Counted from the stretch's first letter, positions 9,470 through 18,531 are shown. The stretch: DNA of 64,000 bases from Franconibacter helveticus LMG 23732 (GCF_000463115.2 NZ_AWFX01000024.1:1-64000), one strand, 5' to 3'. Notes: generated by a model not told the origin, from the sequence alone. A program made the numbers and translations.

Positions 9470-10336
9470 TTAGTTGAGCTTATCCGCCAGCGTTTGCCAG
9501 TGGAAAGGCGCGAGGTCGGCGTAGCGAATCTGCTGCGCCGCCATCTTATCCACCATCTGTTGCTGCGTTTCCACCGTCCCCCGGCTCATCCAGCCCTCCA
9601 GCCCGGCGTCGTTTAACATGCTGACCACCTCGCGCACTTCCGCGGCCCGGCGCGCGCCATGTTCCGCCACGCGGCTAATCAGGTAATCCGGCAGTTCGCC
9701 GTCCCAGCCAAGCGACGGGAAACTCGCGTGCAGCGAGGCCAGCACTTCATTTTCCACGCCATATTTCCGCGCCGCGCTCAGGCATTCGGTGGTCAGAGCC
9801 TCCAGCCCCTTAATCATCACGCTGCGGCACATTTTGATGGCGGACACCCGGCCCACCTCTTCAGCGCCATAGCGCGCATTCAGCCCCAGCGCGTTAAGCT
9901 GCGCCGTTAAGGCTTCGCCGTCGCGCCCGCCGATAAGCAGCGGCGTGGCGAGCCGGGCGGGCGGCACCGGCGCCATCACCGCCACATCAATGTAGCGCGC
10001 CTGGGTAAAGCTTTGCGCGCTACGGCGCTTGGTGTCCGGCGCGACGGAGTTGAGGTCGAGGAAAGTCTGCTGCGCGTGCAGCAGCGGCGCGGTCTGCTGC
10101 GCCACCTCCTGCGCGCAAGAGGCGGTAACGGTGGAGAACACCAGCGAGGCGTCGGCCACGGCCTCCCTGAGCGATGACGCGGCGTGAACCCCCGCCGCCT
10201 GCGCTTTCGAAAGCATCGCCTCACGTTCCTCGCCGTCGAGCTTTATATCCCAGATAACGACGCGGCAGCGGGCCGCCAGGTCGCGGGCCAGTATGCCGCC
10301 CGCTTCGCCAAAACCAATAAAAGCAATCTGCATCAT
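9470..10336 (-). CDS. NAD(P)-dependent dehydrogenase, Rossmann + DUF1932
   Basis: A 288-residue protein of the 6-phosphogluconate / 3-hydroxyisobutyrate dehydrogenase superfamily. The N-terminal GFGEAGG motif is the dinucleotide-binding loop; the C-terminal half is the DUF1932 helical domain (AIKMCRSVMIKGLEALTTE). It is the last gene of the minus-strand galB-galC-galD unit, 8 nt after galD. The known gallate pathway needs no such step. A role on a keto- or hydroxy-acid side product, or on a related aromatic, is inference. The start is 10336 or the adjacent ATG at 10333. Confidence 0.8.
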   Translation of the reverse strand: MMQIAFIGFGEAGGILARDLAARCRVVIWDIKLDGEEREAMLSKAQAAGVHAASSLREAVADASLVFSTVTASCAQEVAQQTAPLLHAQQTFLDLNSVAPDTKRRSAQSFTQARYIDVAVMAPVPPARLATPLLIGGRDGEALTAQLNALGLNARYGAEEVGRVSAIKMCRSVMIKGLEALTTECLSAARKYGVENEVLASLHASFPSLGWDGELPDYLISRVAEHGARRAAEVREVVSMLNDAGLEGWMSRGTVETQQQMVDKMAAQQIRYADLAPFHWQTLADKLN

Positions 10337-10344
10337 GGTATCCC

Positions 10345-11436
10345 TTATTCGATGAGCGGCCAGAGGCTGGCCGGAATAGCGACGCGCCCGTCAAACAGCA
10401 GCCGGGCGCTGCGCAGCAGGCCGCTGCCGGTAAGCTCGCCCTGCGCGTTGCGGCTTATCACCACGCTGAATTCACCGCTCGGGTGCTCCACGCTCACGCG
10501 CTGGCGCCCCTCCTGCGCGGGCGAGGCATGGTAAAGCCCGGCGGCGACGGTGTCCGGCATGATGCAGGCGGTGGCGACGCTGACCGCGCCAAACACGCCG
10601 ATGGAAGCATGGCAGCGGTGGGGGATAAACGTCCTGCTGGAGATAGCGCCGCCGCTGCGCGGCGCGGCGAGCAGCGTGACTTTCGGCACCGTGCGCTGTG
10701 AGACGTCGCCCAGGTTCATCTTCGGCCCCGCCTGCAAGCGGATGGACTCCAGCCGCGCTTTCAGTTCATGGTCGTTATCCAGCGCGTCGCGGCTTTCGTA
10801 ACCGCTGCGGCCTACGTCCGCCGCCCGCAGCAGGATCACCGGCATGCCGTTGTCGATGCAGGTCACCTCCACGCCGTCGAAGCGGTCGCGCGGCTGGCCG
10901 GTGGGGAAAAGCGCCCCGCAGCCTGAACCGGCGATATCAAGAAAATTGAGCACGATTTCGCTCGCCGTGCCGGGCACGCCGTCGATGTGCAGGCCGCCTT
11001 CATACACCACGCCGTCTGCGTCTGTCGGCACCGAGGCGACGGCTGTCTGCCCGGTGTTTTCCATATAAATGCGCACGGTGGTAAGCGGCGCGCGCGCCTC
11101 CACCAGCCCTTTTTCAATGGCGAAGGGGCCGACGGCGGCGAGCACGTTGCCGCAGTTCTGACCATAATCCACCACCGCTTTCTCCACGTTGACCTGGGCG
11201 AAGAGGTAATCGACGTCCGCGTCCGGCCTGGCGGAAGGGGTAATTATCGCCACCTTGCTGGTCAGCGGGTCCGCGCCGCCGATGCCGTCAATCTGGCGCG
11301 GGTCGGGCGAGCCCATCACCGCCAGCAGCACGCGGTCGCGAAGCGCCAGGTCGGCGGGCAAATCCGCCGCCAGAAAGCAGGCCGCTTTTGAGGTGCCGCC
11401 CCGCATCAGCAGGCAGGGGATTTTGCGCTGCGCCAT
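10345..11436 (-). CDS. galD: 4-oxalomesaconate tautomerase (GalD)
   Basis: Converts the keto form of 4-oxalomesaconate, the ring-cleavage product of gallate, into the enol form used by GalB. It has 363 residues and belongs to the PrpF / diaminopimelate epimerase-like family, with the characteristic start PCLLMRGGTSKAACF, then DQIGGADPL-like and NCGN motifs (QIDGIGGADPLTSK; QNCGNVLAAVG). The ATG at 11436 has GGAGG upstream and follows the galC stop after one base. PrpF aconitate isomerases are close relatives; the galB and galC neighbours settle the call. Confidence 0.9.
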   Translation of the reverse strand: MAQRKIPCLLMRGGTSKAACFLAADLPADLALRDRVLLAVMGSPDPRQIDGIGGADPLTSKVAIITPSARPDADVDYLFAQVNVEKAVVDYGQNCGNVLAAVGPFAIEKGLVEARAPLTTVRIYMENTGQTAVASVPTDADGVVYEGGLHIDGVPGTASEIVLNFLDIAGSGCGALFPTGQPRDRFDGVEVTCIDNGMPVILLRAADVGRSGYESRDALDNDHELKARLESIRLQAGPKMNLGDVSQRTVPKVTLLAAPRSGGAISSRTFIPHRCHASIGVFGAVSVATACIMPDTVAAGLYHASPAQEGRQRVSVEHPSGEFSVVISRNAQGELTGSGLLRSARLLFDGRVAIPASLWPLIE

Positions 11437-11437
11437 C

Positions 11438-12151
11438 TTATTCCTCCACGTCCTGCGCGCGGTCGTAATAGCGCAGACCTTTTTCCGCGAGGCGCGGGCG
11501 CATATTGTAGATATCCAGCCCCAGTTCGCCGTTGCGCATGCGTTCGCGCTTAAGGGTTTCGTTCTCTTCGCGGGCAAGCGCTTTCGCCAGCACGGCGTCG
11601 CCCAGCGCGTGGGGAACAATCACCACGCCGTCGTCATCCGCCACCACGATATCGCCCGGCGTCACCAGCTGGTTGCCGCACAATACCGGCACGTTCACCG
11701 AGCCGAGCGTCTCTTTTACCGTTCCCTGGGCGTAAACGGCGCGGGACCAGACGTAAAAGCCCATCTCGCGCAGCGTATTCGAATCGCGGATGCCGATGTC
11801 GCCCACCAGGCCGATAACGCCGCGAGACTGCAACGAGGTGGCGAGCAGATCGCCGAAAAAGCCGTCCGTGCAGGGGGAGGTGGGCGCCACCACCAGCATA
11901 TCGCCCGGCTGGCACTGCTCTACCGCCACATGGAACATCCAGTTATCCCCGGGCGTCACCAGCACCGTCACGGCGTTGCCCGCCACGCTCACGCCTTGCT
12001 GGATCGGGCGGATGTCCGGGCTGAGCAACCCCTGGCGCGCGTGCGCCTCATGAACGGTCGCTACGCCAAGCGCCGCGTACTGGCGCAGCACGGCCGGTTC
12101 GCTGCGGGGGAGGCTGCGGATAACCACCCCTTTTTTACCGAGCAGGTTCAT
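11438..12151 (-). CDS. galC: 4-carboxy-4-hydroxy-2-oxoadipate aldolase (GalC, RraA family)
   Basis: Cleaves 4-carboxy-4-hydroxy-2-oxoadipate to pyruvate and oxaloacetate, the last step of gallate breakdown; such enzymes also act on 4-hydroxy-4-methyl-2-oxoglutarate. It has 237 residues. Family features visible are [15 protein letters not shown], a GDNWM-containing loop, [15 protein letters not shown] with the substrate-binding arginine and metal-binding aspartate, and [12 protein letters not shown]. The start at 12151 overlaps galB by 4 nt (ATGA). Confidence 0.92.
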   Translation of the reverse strand: MNLLGKKGVVIRSLPRSEPAVLRQYAALGVATVHEAHARQGLLSPDIRPIQQGVSVAGNAVTVLVTPGDNWMFHVAVEQCQPGDMLVVAPTSPCTDGFFGDLLATSLQSRGVIGLVGDIGIRDSNTLREMGFYVWSRAVYAQGTVKETLGSVNVPVLCGNQLVTPGDIVVADDDGVVIVPHALGDAVLAKALAREENETLKRERMRNGELGLDIYNMRPRLAEKGLRYYDRAQDVEE

Positions 12152-12888
12152 GCCAGATCCTCCGTGACGCGTGGGAAAATACTCATAAAGCCTTCGGCGT
12201 GGGTGATGACGCGCGAGCCGGTAATGCCGATGTTGCGCTTGGCCTGCACGCCGCGTTGCAGCGCCACGCGGGTGTAGTACTCCCAGAGGTGCTCCTGGCC
12301 CTGCATGCACTGGATGGCCTGATATTTTTTATCCCAGACGGAGGTGATATCCAGCAGCACGTCCGGCTTCCAGTTGCACTGCTCCGGCTGGTGCGGTTCA
12401 AAGCAGTAAACCGGCGGCGCTTCCACCACGGTTTCGCCGGGACGGTAGCCTTCCGCCTGGGCGATGATGCGCGCCTCCTGGGCAAGGCTGGAGGCCAGCG
12501 GGTGGTCGTAGTTATAGGGATCCTGCATGGAATGCGTCAGCACAAAGTGCGGCTGCACGCGGCGGTATACGTCCGCCAGGCGGAACAGCGCCGCTTTGTC
12601 GGCGCGCAGCGGATAGTCGCCGAGGTCGAAAAATTCGACGCTGGCGCCAAGAATATCGGCAGCGGCCATCGCCTCTTCGCGGCGGGCGGCTTTTACCTTT
12701 TCTTCGGTCATATTGCCCTTGCGCCATAATTTGGCCGACTCGCCTCTTTCGCCAAATGAGAGGCAGACAATATGCATGTCGTAACCCCGCGCATTATGCA
12801 GCGCAATAGCGCCGCCCGCGCGCCAGACAAAATCAGCGGAATGGGCGCTGACGACCAGCGCGCTTTTTTTCGTAACGGAACCGGACAT
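12148..12888 (-). CDS. galB: 4-oxalomesaconate hydratase (GalB, LmbE/PIG-L family)
   Basis: Hydrates the enol of 4-oxalomesaconate to 4-carboxy-4-hydroxy-2-oxoadipate. It has 246 residues. It is a zinc-dependent LmbE-like fold with [12 protein letters not shown] in place of the usual HPDD motif and the metal-binding PYNYDHP segment near residue 130. This is the Pseudomonas putida GalB type, unrelated to the LigJ hydratase. It is the first gene of galB-galC-galD-dehydrogenase, divergent from the LysR gene. Confidence 0.9.
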   Translation of the reverse strand: MSGSVTKKSALVVSAHSADFVWRAGGAIALHNARGYDMHIVCLSFGERGESAKLWRKGNMTEEKVKAARREEAMAAADILGASVEFFDLGDYPLRADKAALFRLADVYRRVQPHFVLTHSMQDPYNYDHPLASSLAQEARIIAQAEGYRPGETVVEAPPVYCFEPHQPEQCNWKPDVLLDITSVWDKKYQAIQCMQGQEHLWEYYTRVALQRGVQAKRNIGITGSRVITHAEGFMSIFPRVTEDLA

Positions 12889-13017
12889 ATTTTTTCCCTC
12901 ATCGCTTTTTTTAAAAGCGTGTCATAGCGGCCCTGTTTGCGGTAATCATTTTGTTTGCGCAGCCTATGATTTTTATTTATGTTCTGGACAGAAAAGCCTG
13001 GCGAGAGGAGCGGGAAA
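12889..13017. promoter_or_regulatory. galB / galR divergent control region
   Basis: The 129-bp AT-rich gap between divergent galB and its LysR regulator contains CATAG at about 12923 and CTATG at about 12963 in inverted orientation. A CTATG also lies in the candidate operator before galT. Divergent LysR regulators usually bind between themselves and their target. Confidence 0.5.
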
Positions 13018-14259
13018 ATGGCGCGGGATAATGAAACTAATCTATTAAATATCATGCAAATAAGGGCTTTTTGTCAGGTGGCGAAACGCGGCTCTGTTTC
13101 TCAGGCAGCCAATGATTTATTTCGCACGCAGTCTGCAATTACGCGCTCGATTCGTGATCTCGAACACGTTTTATCGGTGCCATTATTTGAGCGCCACTTT
13201 AGCGGCATGGTATTAACGGATTACGGGAAATGTATTTTACCGCGCGCGCAGCACGCCATTGAGGAATTAAATGCAGTGCCGCTTATTCTGGCGCGGCTTA
13301 AAAATAAAGAGAATAAAGAGTTTATTGAGCCCATTTATTTATTTAACGCCCGCCGCTTAGAGATATTTTTACAGCTCTATCACGTTAACCATACCCAGAC
13401 GGTGGCGAATCTGCTCAATATTACCCAGCCCGCCGTCAGCGCCGCGCTAAAAACGCTGGAAAAAGGCAGCGGCTTCGCGCTCTTTCGCCGAACGCCGGAG
13501 GGGGTAATGCCCGGCCAGGCGGCGACGTTGATTTACCCGAACCTTAGCCGCTGCATGAATGAATTGCAGCATATCTACGCCGATATCGCCGCCCGGCGCG
13601 GCGTGCTTGAGGGCGTGGTGCGCATCGGCGCGCTGCCGCTCAGCCGCACCCGGCTGCTGCCGCAGGCGGTAAGCGCGTTTCTCGCCGCGCACCCCGGCAT
13701 TCAGGTGCTGACCAACGAAAGCCCCTTCGACGCGCTGGTGTCTGAGATGCGCGCCGGCAATATTGATTTCATCCTCGGCGCGCTGCGCAATACCCGCCAG
13801 GCGCCGGATTTAGCCAGCGAAGTGCTGTTTGAAGAAGAGATGGTGATACTGGCGCGCAACGATCATCCGCTGCATAAGGAAAACGCGCTGCGCGACGGGC
13901 TGGCGCAGGCCCGCTGGGTGCTGCCGCGCGCCGGGACGCCCGCACGCCTGATGCTGGACGCCGCCTTCACGGCGCTTGGCGTTGAAGCGCCGCGCCCGGT
14001 GGTGGAGACGGGGGATCTGGCGATGGTGCGCGGGCTGCTGCTGCACTCCGACATGCTGGCGGCGGTCTCGAAAAGCCAGCTTGCCTGGGAGCTGGAAGCG
14101 GGCGTGCTGACGGCGCTGCCGGTGGCGCTGCCGCAGACCCGCCGCGACATCGGCCTGACGTTTCGCGCAGGCAGTCTGCCGTCGCCCGCCACCGAGGCGC
14201 TGCTGGGCTATCTGCGCCGCTGCGCGCGGGAAGAAACATTTCTTTACAGACAACCTTAA
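13018..14259 (+). CDS. galR: LysR-type regulator with two DNA-binding domains (GalR-like)
   Basis: A 413-residue protein, longer than the usual 300 of LysR proteins because it carries two LysR-type winged helices: residues about 12-75 (MQIRAFCQVAKRGSVSQAAN, QSAITRSIRDLE) and about 113-172 (LEIFLQLYHV, NITQPAVSAALKTLEKG). A normal effector-binding domain follows from about 190. GAGGAG precedes the ATG at 13018. Position between galB and the tannase remnant, divergent from galB, suggests that it activates the gallate genes in response to gallate or a pathway intermediate (inference). Confidence 0.85.
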   Translation: MARDNETNLLNIMQIRAFCQVAKRGSVSQAANDLFRTQSAITRSIRDLEHVLSVPLFERHFSGMVLTDYGKCILPRAQHAIEELNAVPLILARLKNKENKEFIEPIYLFNARRLEIFLQLYHVNHTQTVANLLNITQPAVSAALKTLEKGSGFALFRRTPEGVMPGQAATLIYPNLSRCMNELQHIYADIAARRGVLEGVVRIGALPLSRTRLLPQAVSAFLAAHPGIQVLTNESPFDALVSEMRAGNIDFILGALRNTRQAPDLASEVLFEEEMVILARNDHPLHKENALRDGLAQARWVLPRAGTPARLMLDAAFTALGVEAPRPVVETGDLAMVRGLLLHSDMLAAVSKSQLAWELEAGVLTALPVALPQTRRDIGLTFRAGSLPSPATEALLGYLRRCAREETFLYRQP

Positions 14260-14329
14260 TCACTTCCACTTTGCCTGACTTTCTCTCTCTAGGCTTTGAG
14301 CCATAACGATATAAAGCGGAGCGAGGGAG

Positions 14330-14866
14330 ATGGCAGGATTTCTGACGGCGGGGCGCGCGCTCTGTCTTTTTCTGCTGGCGATCGACAGCCTCAACATGGC
14401 GGTGCTGTGGGCGCAAACCCGCAGCGCGCAGGCGCCGCAGGTGACGCTGCCGGTAATGGCGTGCGAGGCGCTAAGCGGCAGCGATTTATCCGTGACTGGC
14501 GGCAGCAAGGCGCTATCCGCGCAAGAGAACAGGCTCAACGACGGGCGCTTCTGCGCGGCGCCCGCCATTACCCGGCAAACGCTGTTGCCGATGGCGAGCT
14601 GGAGCGGCCGCTATGCGCAAACTGGCTGCGGCGAACTGTGCGGCGGCCTTACGCTCAACGCTGGCGCGGCGGCAGGCTGCGTGCCGCTTGATACAGGCCG
14701 TTTCATGGCGGCGGCCACGCAGATGGGCCATTCGCAGGAAGAGACCGATTCCGGCAACGATCCGCAAAAGCGCCAGGATTTCGCCTTTCGCGCCCAACAC
14801 CCGACGGCCGTCGCTTCCAGAGCGCGGATACAGCGCGACTACGGCCAGGCATCGGCAGGCGAATAA
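14330..14866 (+). pseudogene. Truncated tannase / feruloyl esterase
   Basis: A 178-residue reading frame with a ribosome site (GGAGCGAGGGAG) and a signal-like N-terminus. It matches the first part of tannase/feruloyl esterase proteins: CEAL near residue 45, LPMASWSGRYAQTGCGELCGG corresponding to the LPxxWNGR...GGGG block, then ATQMGHSQEETDSG and FAFRAQHPTAVASRARIQRDYG. It ends just before the GCSxGG nucleophile motif of a family that normally runs over 500 residues, so no catalytic triad can form. The downstream DNA encodes none of the missing part. Tannase releases gallate from tannins, so this is probably the decayed entry enzyme of the pathway. Confidence 0.7.
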
Positions 14867-14904
14867 ACTGCGTGGGCCGCTTTGCGGCCTGCGCCGCATT
14901 TTGG

Positions 14905-14931
14905 GGGAAGGCGTTGCGTCTTCCCTTTTTT
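14905..14931 (+). terminator. Terminator after the tannase remnant
   Basis: GGGAAG, a 9-base loop and CTTCCC followed by six T. Confidence 0.75.
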
Positions 14932-15038
14932 ATTGCCGGAGAGGGCGCGCAACGCGCTGTAATGACGGTTGGGAAGCGCAGCAGACAGGTGATAACAGAA
15001 GGGTTCAGGAACCGATCCGCCAGGAGGCGCTATACCCT

Positions 15039-15281
15039 GTGCCCGTTATACTTCGTCTGCGAGGATACGCATTTTTCTTTTATTCTAATGAGGGCAAGCC
15101 GCAAGAGCCTGCGCATATTCATGTACGTAAAAACGGGGCGGAAGCAAAATTCTGGCTTATGCCTCAGGTGGAACTTGCCTCCTGTCATGGATTCAGACCG
15201 CGCGAAATGGCAGAGTTGCTGCTGCTTGTTACCCGTCATCAACATGAATTTGCCGGAGCATGGTATGACTATTTCAGCTAA
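15039..15281 (+). CDS. DUF4160 protein
   Basis: An 80-residue protein of the DUF4160 family: VPVILRLRGYAFFFYSNEG, then EPAHIHVRKNGAEAKFWL and a C-terminal EFAGAWYDYF. It starts at GTG 15039 with AGGAGG 11 bases upstream; no ATG fits the family N-terminus. It overlaps the DUF2442 gene by 17 nt. DUF4160 and DUF2442 genes are commonly paired and have been suggested to be toxin-antitoxin-like; the function is not established. Confidence 0.85.
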   Translation: MPVILRLRGYAFFFYSNEGKPQEPAHIHVRKNGAEAKFWLMPQVELASCHGFRPREMAELLLLVTRHQHEFAGAWYDYFS

Positions 15282-15513
15282 ATATGTCCGTTTTGACGAG
15301 CAGACTTTATGGGTTGAGCTGTCTGACGCACGCGTTATCGGCGCGCCGCTTGCCTGGTTTCCCCGTCTCCTTAACGCCAGCGCAGAGGGGCGCGCAGGCT
15401 GGGAACTCAGCCCCTGCGGCATCCACTGGGAAGCGCTTGATGAAGATATTTCAGTGGAAGGGCTGCTGGCAGGCCGGGGGGATATCACGCGCCAGCCGCC
15501 CAGCGTTGTTTAA
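15265..15513 (+). CDS. DUF2442 protein
   Basis: An 82-residue protein of the DUF2442 family: KYVRFDEQTLWVELSDARV, then the signature PLAWFPRLLNAS, and GIHWEALDEDISVEGLLAG. The start lies inside the upstream DUF4160 gene, indicating coupled translation. Such proteins are small, probably DNA- or partner-binding, and lack a known role. Confidence 0.87.
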   Translation: MTISAKYVRFDEQTLWVELSDARVIGAPLAWFPRLLNASAEGRAGWELSPCGIHWEALDEDISVEGLLAGRGDITRQPPSVV

Positions 15514-15531
15514 GCTTTGCGCCGCCGCAGG

Positions 15532-15572
15532 GGCGGCAACCACCTGATTTGGCGGCAACCACCTGATTTGGC
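15532..15572. repeat. 19-bp tandem repeat, 2.1 copies
   Basis: GGCGGCAACCACCTGATTT is repeated exactly at 15532-15550 and 15551-15569, with GGCGGC starting a third copy. It lies just after the DUF2442 gene. Confidence 0.9.
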
Positions 15573-15639
15573 GGCGACCGCGCACCATCAACGCATTTTT
15601 GGTATCGCACCCGACAAAAGACTTTACACCTGGTGCCCA

Positions 15640-15667
15640 GGGCCAGCCTTTTCAACTGGCCCTGTTT
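15640..15667 (+). terminator. Terminator between DUF2442 and galA (convergent)
   Basis: GGGCCAG, a 9-base loop and CTGGCCC followed by TGTTTT on the plus strand; AAAA is absent on the other side, so it serves mainly the plus-strand genes. Confidence 0.65.
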
Positions 15668-15679
15668 TCAGGCCGTCGG

Positions 15680-16936
15680 CTATTTATCGCCCGCGACGGA
15701 GTAAAGCACCTGCTGGTTGCGGGTTTGCTGGAACGCCTCCAGCGAGACGCCGCGCATCGCCGCGTAGATGTGCAGGTTAGAGACCCCCACCACCGCGCCC
15801 ATTTTCTCCAGCAGGAAAAAGCTGGCGCCGTAGTGGATAAGCCCGCGCCAGTCGCGGTCGCTAATCAGCTGGCGCTCCTCTTCCGTGAGTCCCGCCTCCT
15901 CATACAGCGCTTGCGGCGCGGTTTTGAAGCGCTCGCGCCATGCGGGTTCAATCAGCTTATGCAGAAAGCTGTTGAGGCGGATGGCGTTAAGGCTGCGCTC
16001 GTGGGTGAAGGGATAGGTGCCCGGCAGCTTTTCCACGCCGCTCAACTGGCGCGCGATATGCTCGCGGTGGCGAGAAAGCGTATCCACCGGCGGCGTGCGC
16101 GCGTTGTTCTCAAGGATCAGCGTGGCGATGCCGGTCATCGACGGCAGGTAATAGTCGCGCCAGGTCTCGGTGACGTTCGCCGACAGCGCGCCGCGCATAA
16201 TCAGCCACATAATCACCTCGGAGCCTTCCATGCCGCCAAGCGTGGCGTACTCGGCGAGCGTCATCTCTGCGAGTTTTTCCGGGTCGTTAACGATGAGATC
16301 AACAAACTGCGCGTCCCATTCGGTGTTGTTAAAACCGCAGCGCTCGCCGTGCACCTGGTGGGAAAGGCCGCCGGTGGCCACCAGCGCCACGCTGATATCC
16401 TCCGGGTAGCTCTCAATGGCGCGTCGCAGCGCCTGGCCAAGCTTATAGCAGCGGCGCGCGCTCGGAATGGGGAACTGCAAAACGCCAACCTGCAACGGGA
16501 TCACTTTTGTCGGCCAGCCCGCCTCGAACGGCAGCAGGGCGGAGAGCGGCGAAAACAGGCCGTGGTCAAGCTTCTTGTTCATAAAGAATGACATATCGAA
16601 CTCGTCCGCCATCAGGCTTGCGCCAATATGGCGCGACAACGCCGCGTCGCCTTTGACCGGCGGCAGGTGGCGCGGGCCGCCGCCTTCATCCGCGACGCCA
16701 TATTCATTATCAATGCCCAGCGAAAAGGCCGAATAGTGATCGAAGAAAAACGAGGTCACGTGGTCGTTGAAGATATAGACCAGCACGTCCGGTTTTTTCT
16801 CGTCGAGCCAGCGGCGCATCGGCTCGAAGCTTTTAAAGATGGGCGCCCAGGCGCTCTCTTCCTGTTTATTGTGGTCGACGGCGAAACCAATCGTCGGGGT
16901 ATGGGATACGGCGATGCCGCCAATGATACGGGCCAT
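15680..16936 (-). CDS. galA: Gallate dioxygenase (GalA)
   Basis: Extradiol Fe(II) dioxygenase opening gallate to 4-oxalomesaconate. It has 418 residues, about the length of Pseudomonas GalA. A LigB-like catalytic domain (residues 1-280) is fused to a LigA-like C-terminal domain. The iron ligands by LigB analogy are H12 (AVSHTP), H59 (FNDHV) and a glutamate in GGMEGSE; H193 in GLSHQ is the likely base. The fused form separates it from protocatechuate 4,5-dioxygenase, whose subunits are separate. It is the second gene after galT (13-nt gap). Confidence 0.93.
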   Translation of the reverse strand: MARIIGGIAVSHTPTIGFAVDHNKQEESAWAPIFKSFEPMRRWLDEKKPDVLVYIFNDHVTSFFFDHYSAFSLGIDNEYGVADEGGGPRHLPPVKGDAALSRHIGASLMADEFDMSFFMNKKLDHGLFSPLSALLPFEAGWPTKVIPLQVGVLQFPIPSARRCYKLGQALRRAIESYPEDISVALVATGGLSHQVHGERCGFNNTEWDAQFVDLIVNDPEKLAEMTLAEYATLGGMEGSEVIMWLIMRGALSANVTETWRDYYLPSMTGIATLILENNARTPPVDTLSRHREHIARQLSGVEKLPGTYPFTHERSLNAIRLNSFLHKLIEPAWRERFKTAPQALYEEAGLTEEERQLISDRDWRGLIHYGASFFLLEKMGAVVGVSNLHIYAAMRGVSLEAFQQTRNQQVLYSVAGDK

Positions 16937-16949
16937 GAGCTTACTCCAC

Positions 16950-18329
16950 TTAGCGGTTATTTAAACTTTGCGACAAGGCGGTGACATCGCCTGGGCTAAT
17001 GCCGGTCATCCGGGTATTGAACTTAAGCATACGATGCAGAAGGATGCAGAACCCGGCAAGCAGGGCGGGCAGCGCCAGCACCAGATAAATCGAAGAGTGG
17101 CCCGGCACCGAAAGCATGATCACGCCGCCGAGCGTCGAACTTAAAATCGCGCCGATGCGCCCCATGCCGTGCATCCAGCTTACGCCGGTGGCGCGGATTT
17201 CCGTCTGGTAATAGGCGGGCGAATAAGCCTGCAACCCGTTCTGCGCGCCGTTAATGCACATGCCGCTGATAAAGATCAGCACCGAGAGCATCACCGAGCC
17301 GAAGTCCATCATCCCCTGGGTAAACAGGCACAGGCAGCCCAGGAAATAGGTCGCGGCGATAACGGCTTTCGCCTGCATGCGATCCATCAAATAGCCGACG
17401 ATAATGCCGCCAAGCGGGCCGCCGAGCTGGAACAGGCCGGTAATGATTGCCGCCTGCTGCAATGAAAAGCCGCCGGAGCGCAGAATGGTCGGCAGCCAGC
17501 CGTTCAGCAGGTAGATAACGAACAGCCCCATAAAATAGGTCAGCCACAGCGCCACCGTGCCGCGGGCGTAGCCGTCGCGAAAAAGCTGCGTCACTTTGCC
17601 ATGCTTTTTGATTTCCGGCGTTTGCAGCGTGAAAACGGTATTCGCCGTAAACGTGCCGCCGAGGCGGTTAAGGGTGTCGGCAATCGCGCCGCGCGGCACT
17701 TTACGCACTACCATATTCATCGCCGACTCGGGCAGTTTCCACATTAGCACCGGCAACAGCAGCAGCGGCACCGCGCCGCCGAAAACCAGCGCCGAATGCC
17801 AGCTGTAATGGGAAAGCAGGTACGCGGCGATAAATCCGCCGAAGCCGGAGCCGAAGTTAAAGCCGCTGTACATCAGGGTGATCATCAGCCCCCGGCGCCG
17901 CTCCGGCATATATTCCGACACCAGCGTCACGCAGTTAGGCATCACCGCTCCCAGGCCAAGCCCGGTGCAAAAGCGCAGCAGCGCCAGTTCACCAGGCGAG
18001 CGGGCCATCGCGCCCGCCAGGCTGAAGCCTGCAAACACCAGCACGGAAAAAATCAGGATTTTTTTTCGGCCGAAGTGGTCAGAGAGGGGGCCGGCAATCA
18101 GCGCGCCGAGGGCCACGCCAAACATAGCGGCGCCCAGAATCGGCCCCATCTGCGCGCGGCTGATGCCCCAGTCTTCAATCAGCGCCGGGGCGATAAAGCC
18201 CATCACGGCGGCGTCGTAGCCGTCCAGCATAATAATGACAAAGCAGAGCAGCAGAACGCTCCACTGAAAGCGGGATACCGGACGGGCGTCGATCCACGCT
18301 TTTACGTCAATGACCTCAGGTTGACTCAT
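16950..18329 (-). CDS. galT: Gallate MFS transporter (GalT, aromatic acid:H+ symporter)
   Basis: A 459-residue inner-membrane major facilitator with 12 predicted segments of the aromatic acid:proton symporter family (PcaK/GalT type): DGYDAAVMGFIAPAL in segment 1, GPLSDHFGRKK between segments 2 and 3, and SEYMPERRRG. It is the first gene of galT-galA, with AGGAAG before the ATG. Genomic context makes gallate the likely substrate, though members carry several hydroxybenzoates. Confidence 0.88.
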   Translation of the reverse strand: MSQPEVIDVKAWIDARPVSRFQWSVLLLCFVIIMLDGYDAAVMGFIAPALIEDWGISRAQMGPILGAAMFGVALGALIAGPLSDHFGRKKILIFSVLVFAGFSLAGAMARSPGELALLRFCTGLGLGAVMPNCVTLVSEYMPERRRGLMITLMYSGFNFGSGFGGFIAAYLLSHYSWHSALVFGGAVPLLLLPVLMWKLPESAMNMVVRKVPRGAIADTLNRLGGTFTANTVFTLQTPEIKKHGKVTQLFRDGYARGTVALWLTYFMGLFVIYLLNGWLPTILRSGGFSLQQAAIITGLFQLGGPLGGIIVGYLMDRMQAKAVIAATYFLGCLCLFTQGMMDFGSVMLSVLIFISGMCINGAQNGLQAYSPAYYQTEIRATGVSWMHGMGRIGAILSSTLGGVIMLSVPGHSSIYLVLALPALLAGFCILLHRMLKFNTRMTGISPGDVTALSQSLNNR

Positions 18330-18531
18330 AGGGTGACTTCCTTAAGCAGGCGGTAAGGATGTGAGCGGCTATTGTTGTTGTGAAACCGCCACCTCAACTT
18401 AAGTCAGCGCGGCAGGGGTGTCCGGCAAAAAACAGTTTTACCCCTATGAGTAATTTTTATTGTGTGATGAACGTGGCAAAAGCAAGTGAGGGAAATAACC
18501 GCTTTTTCAGCCTGATTTCAGGATGGCTTAT

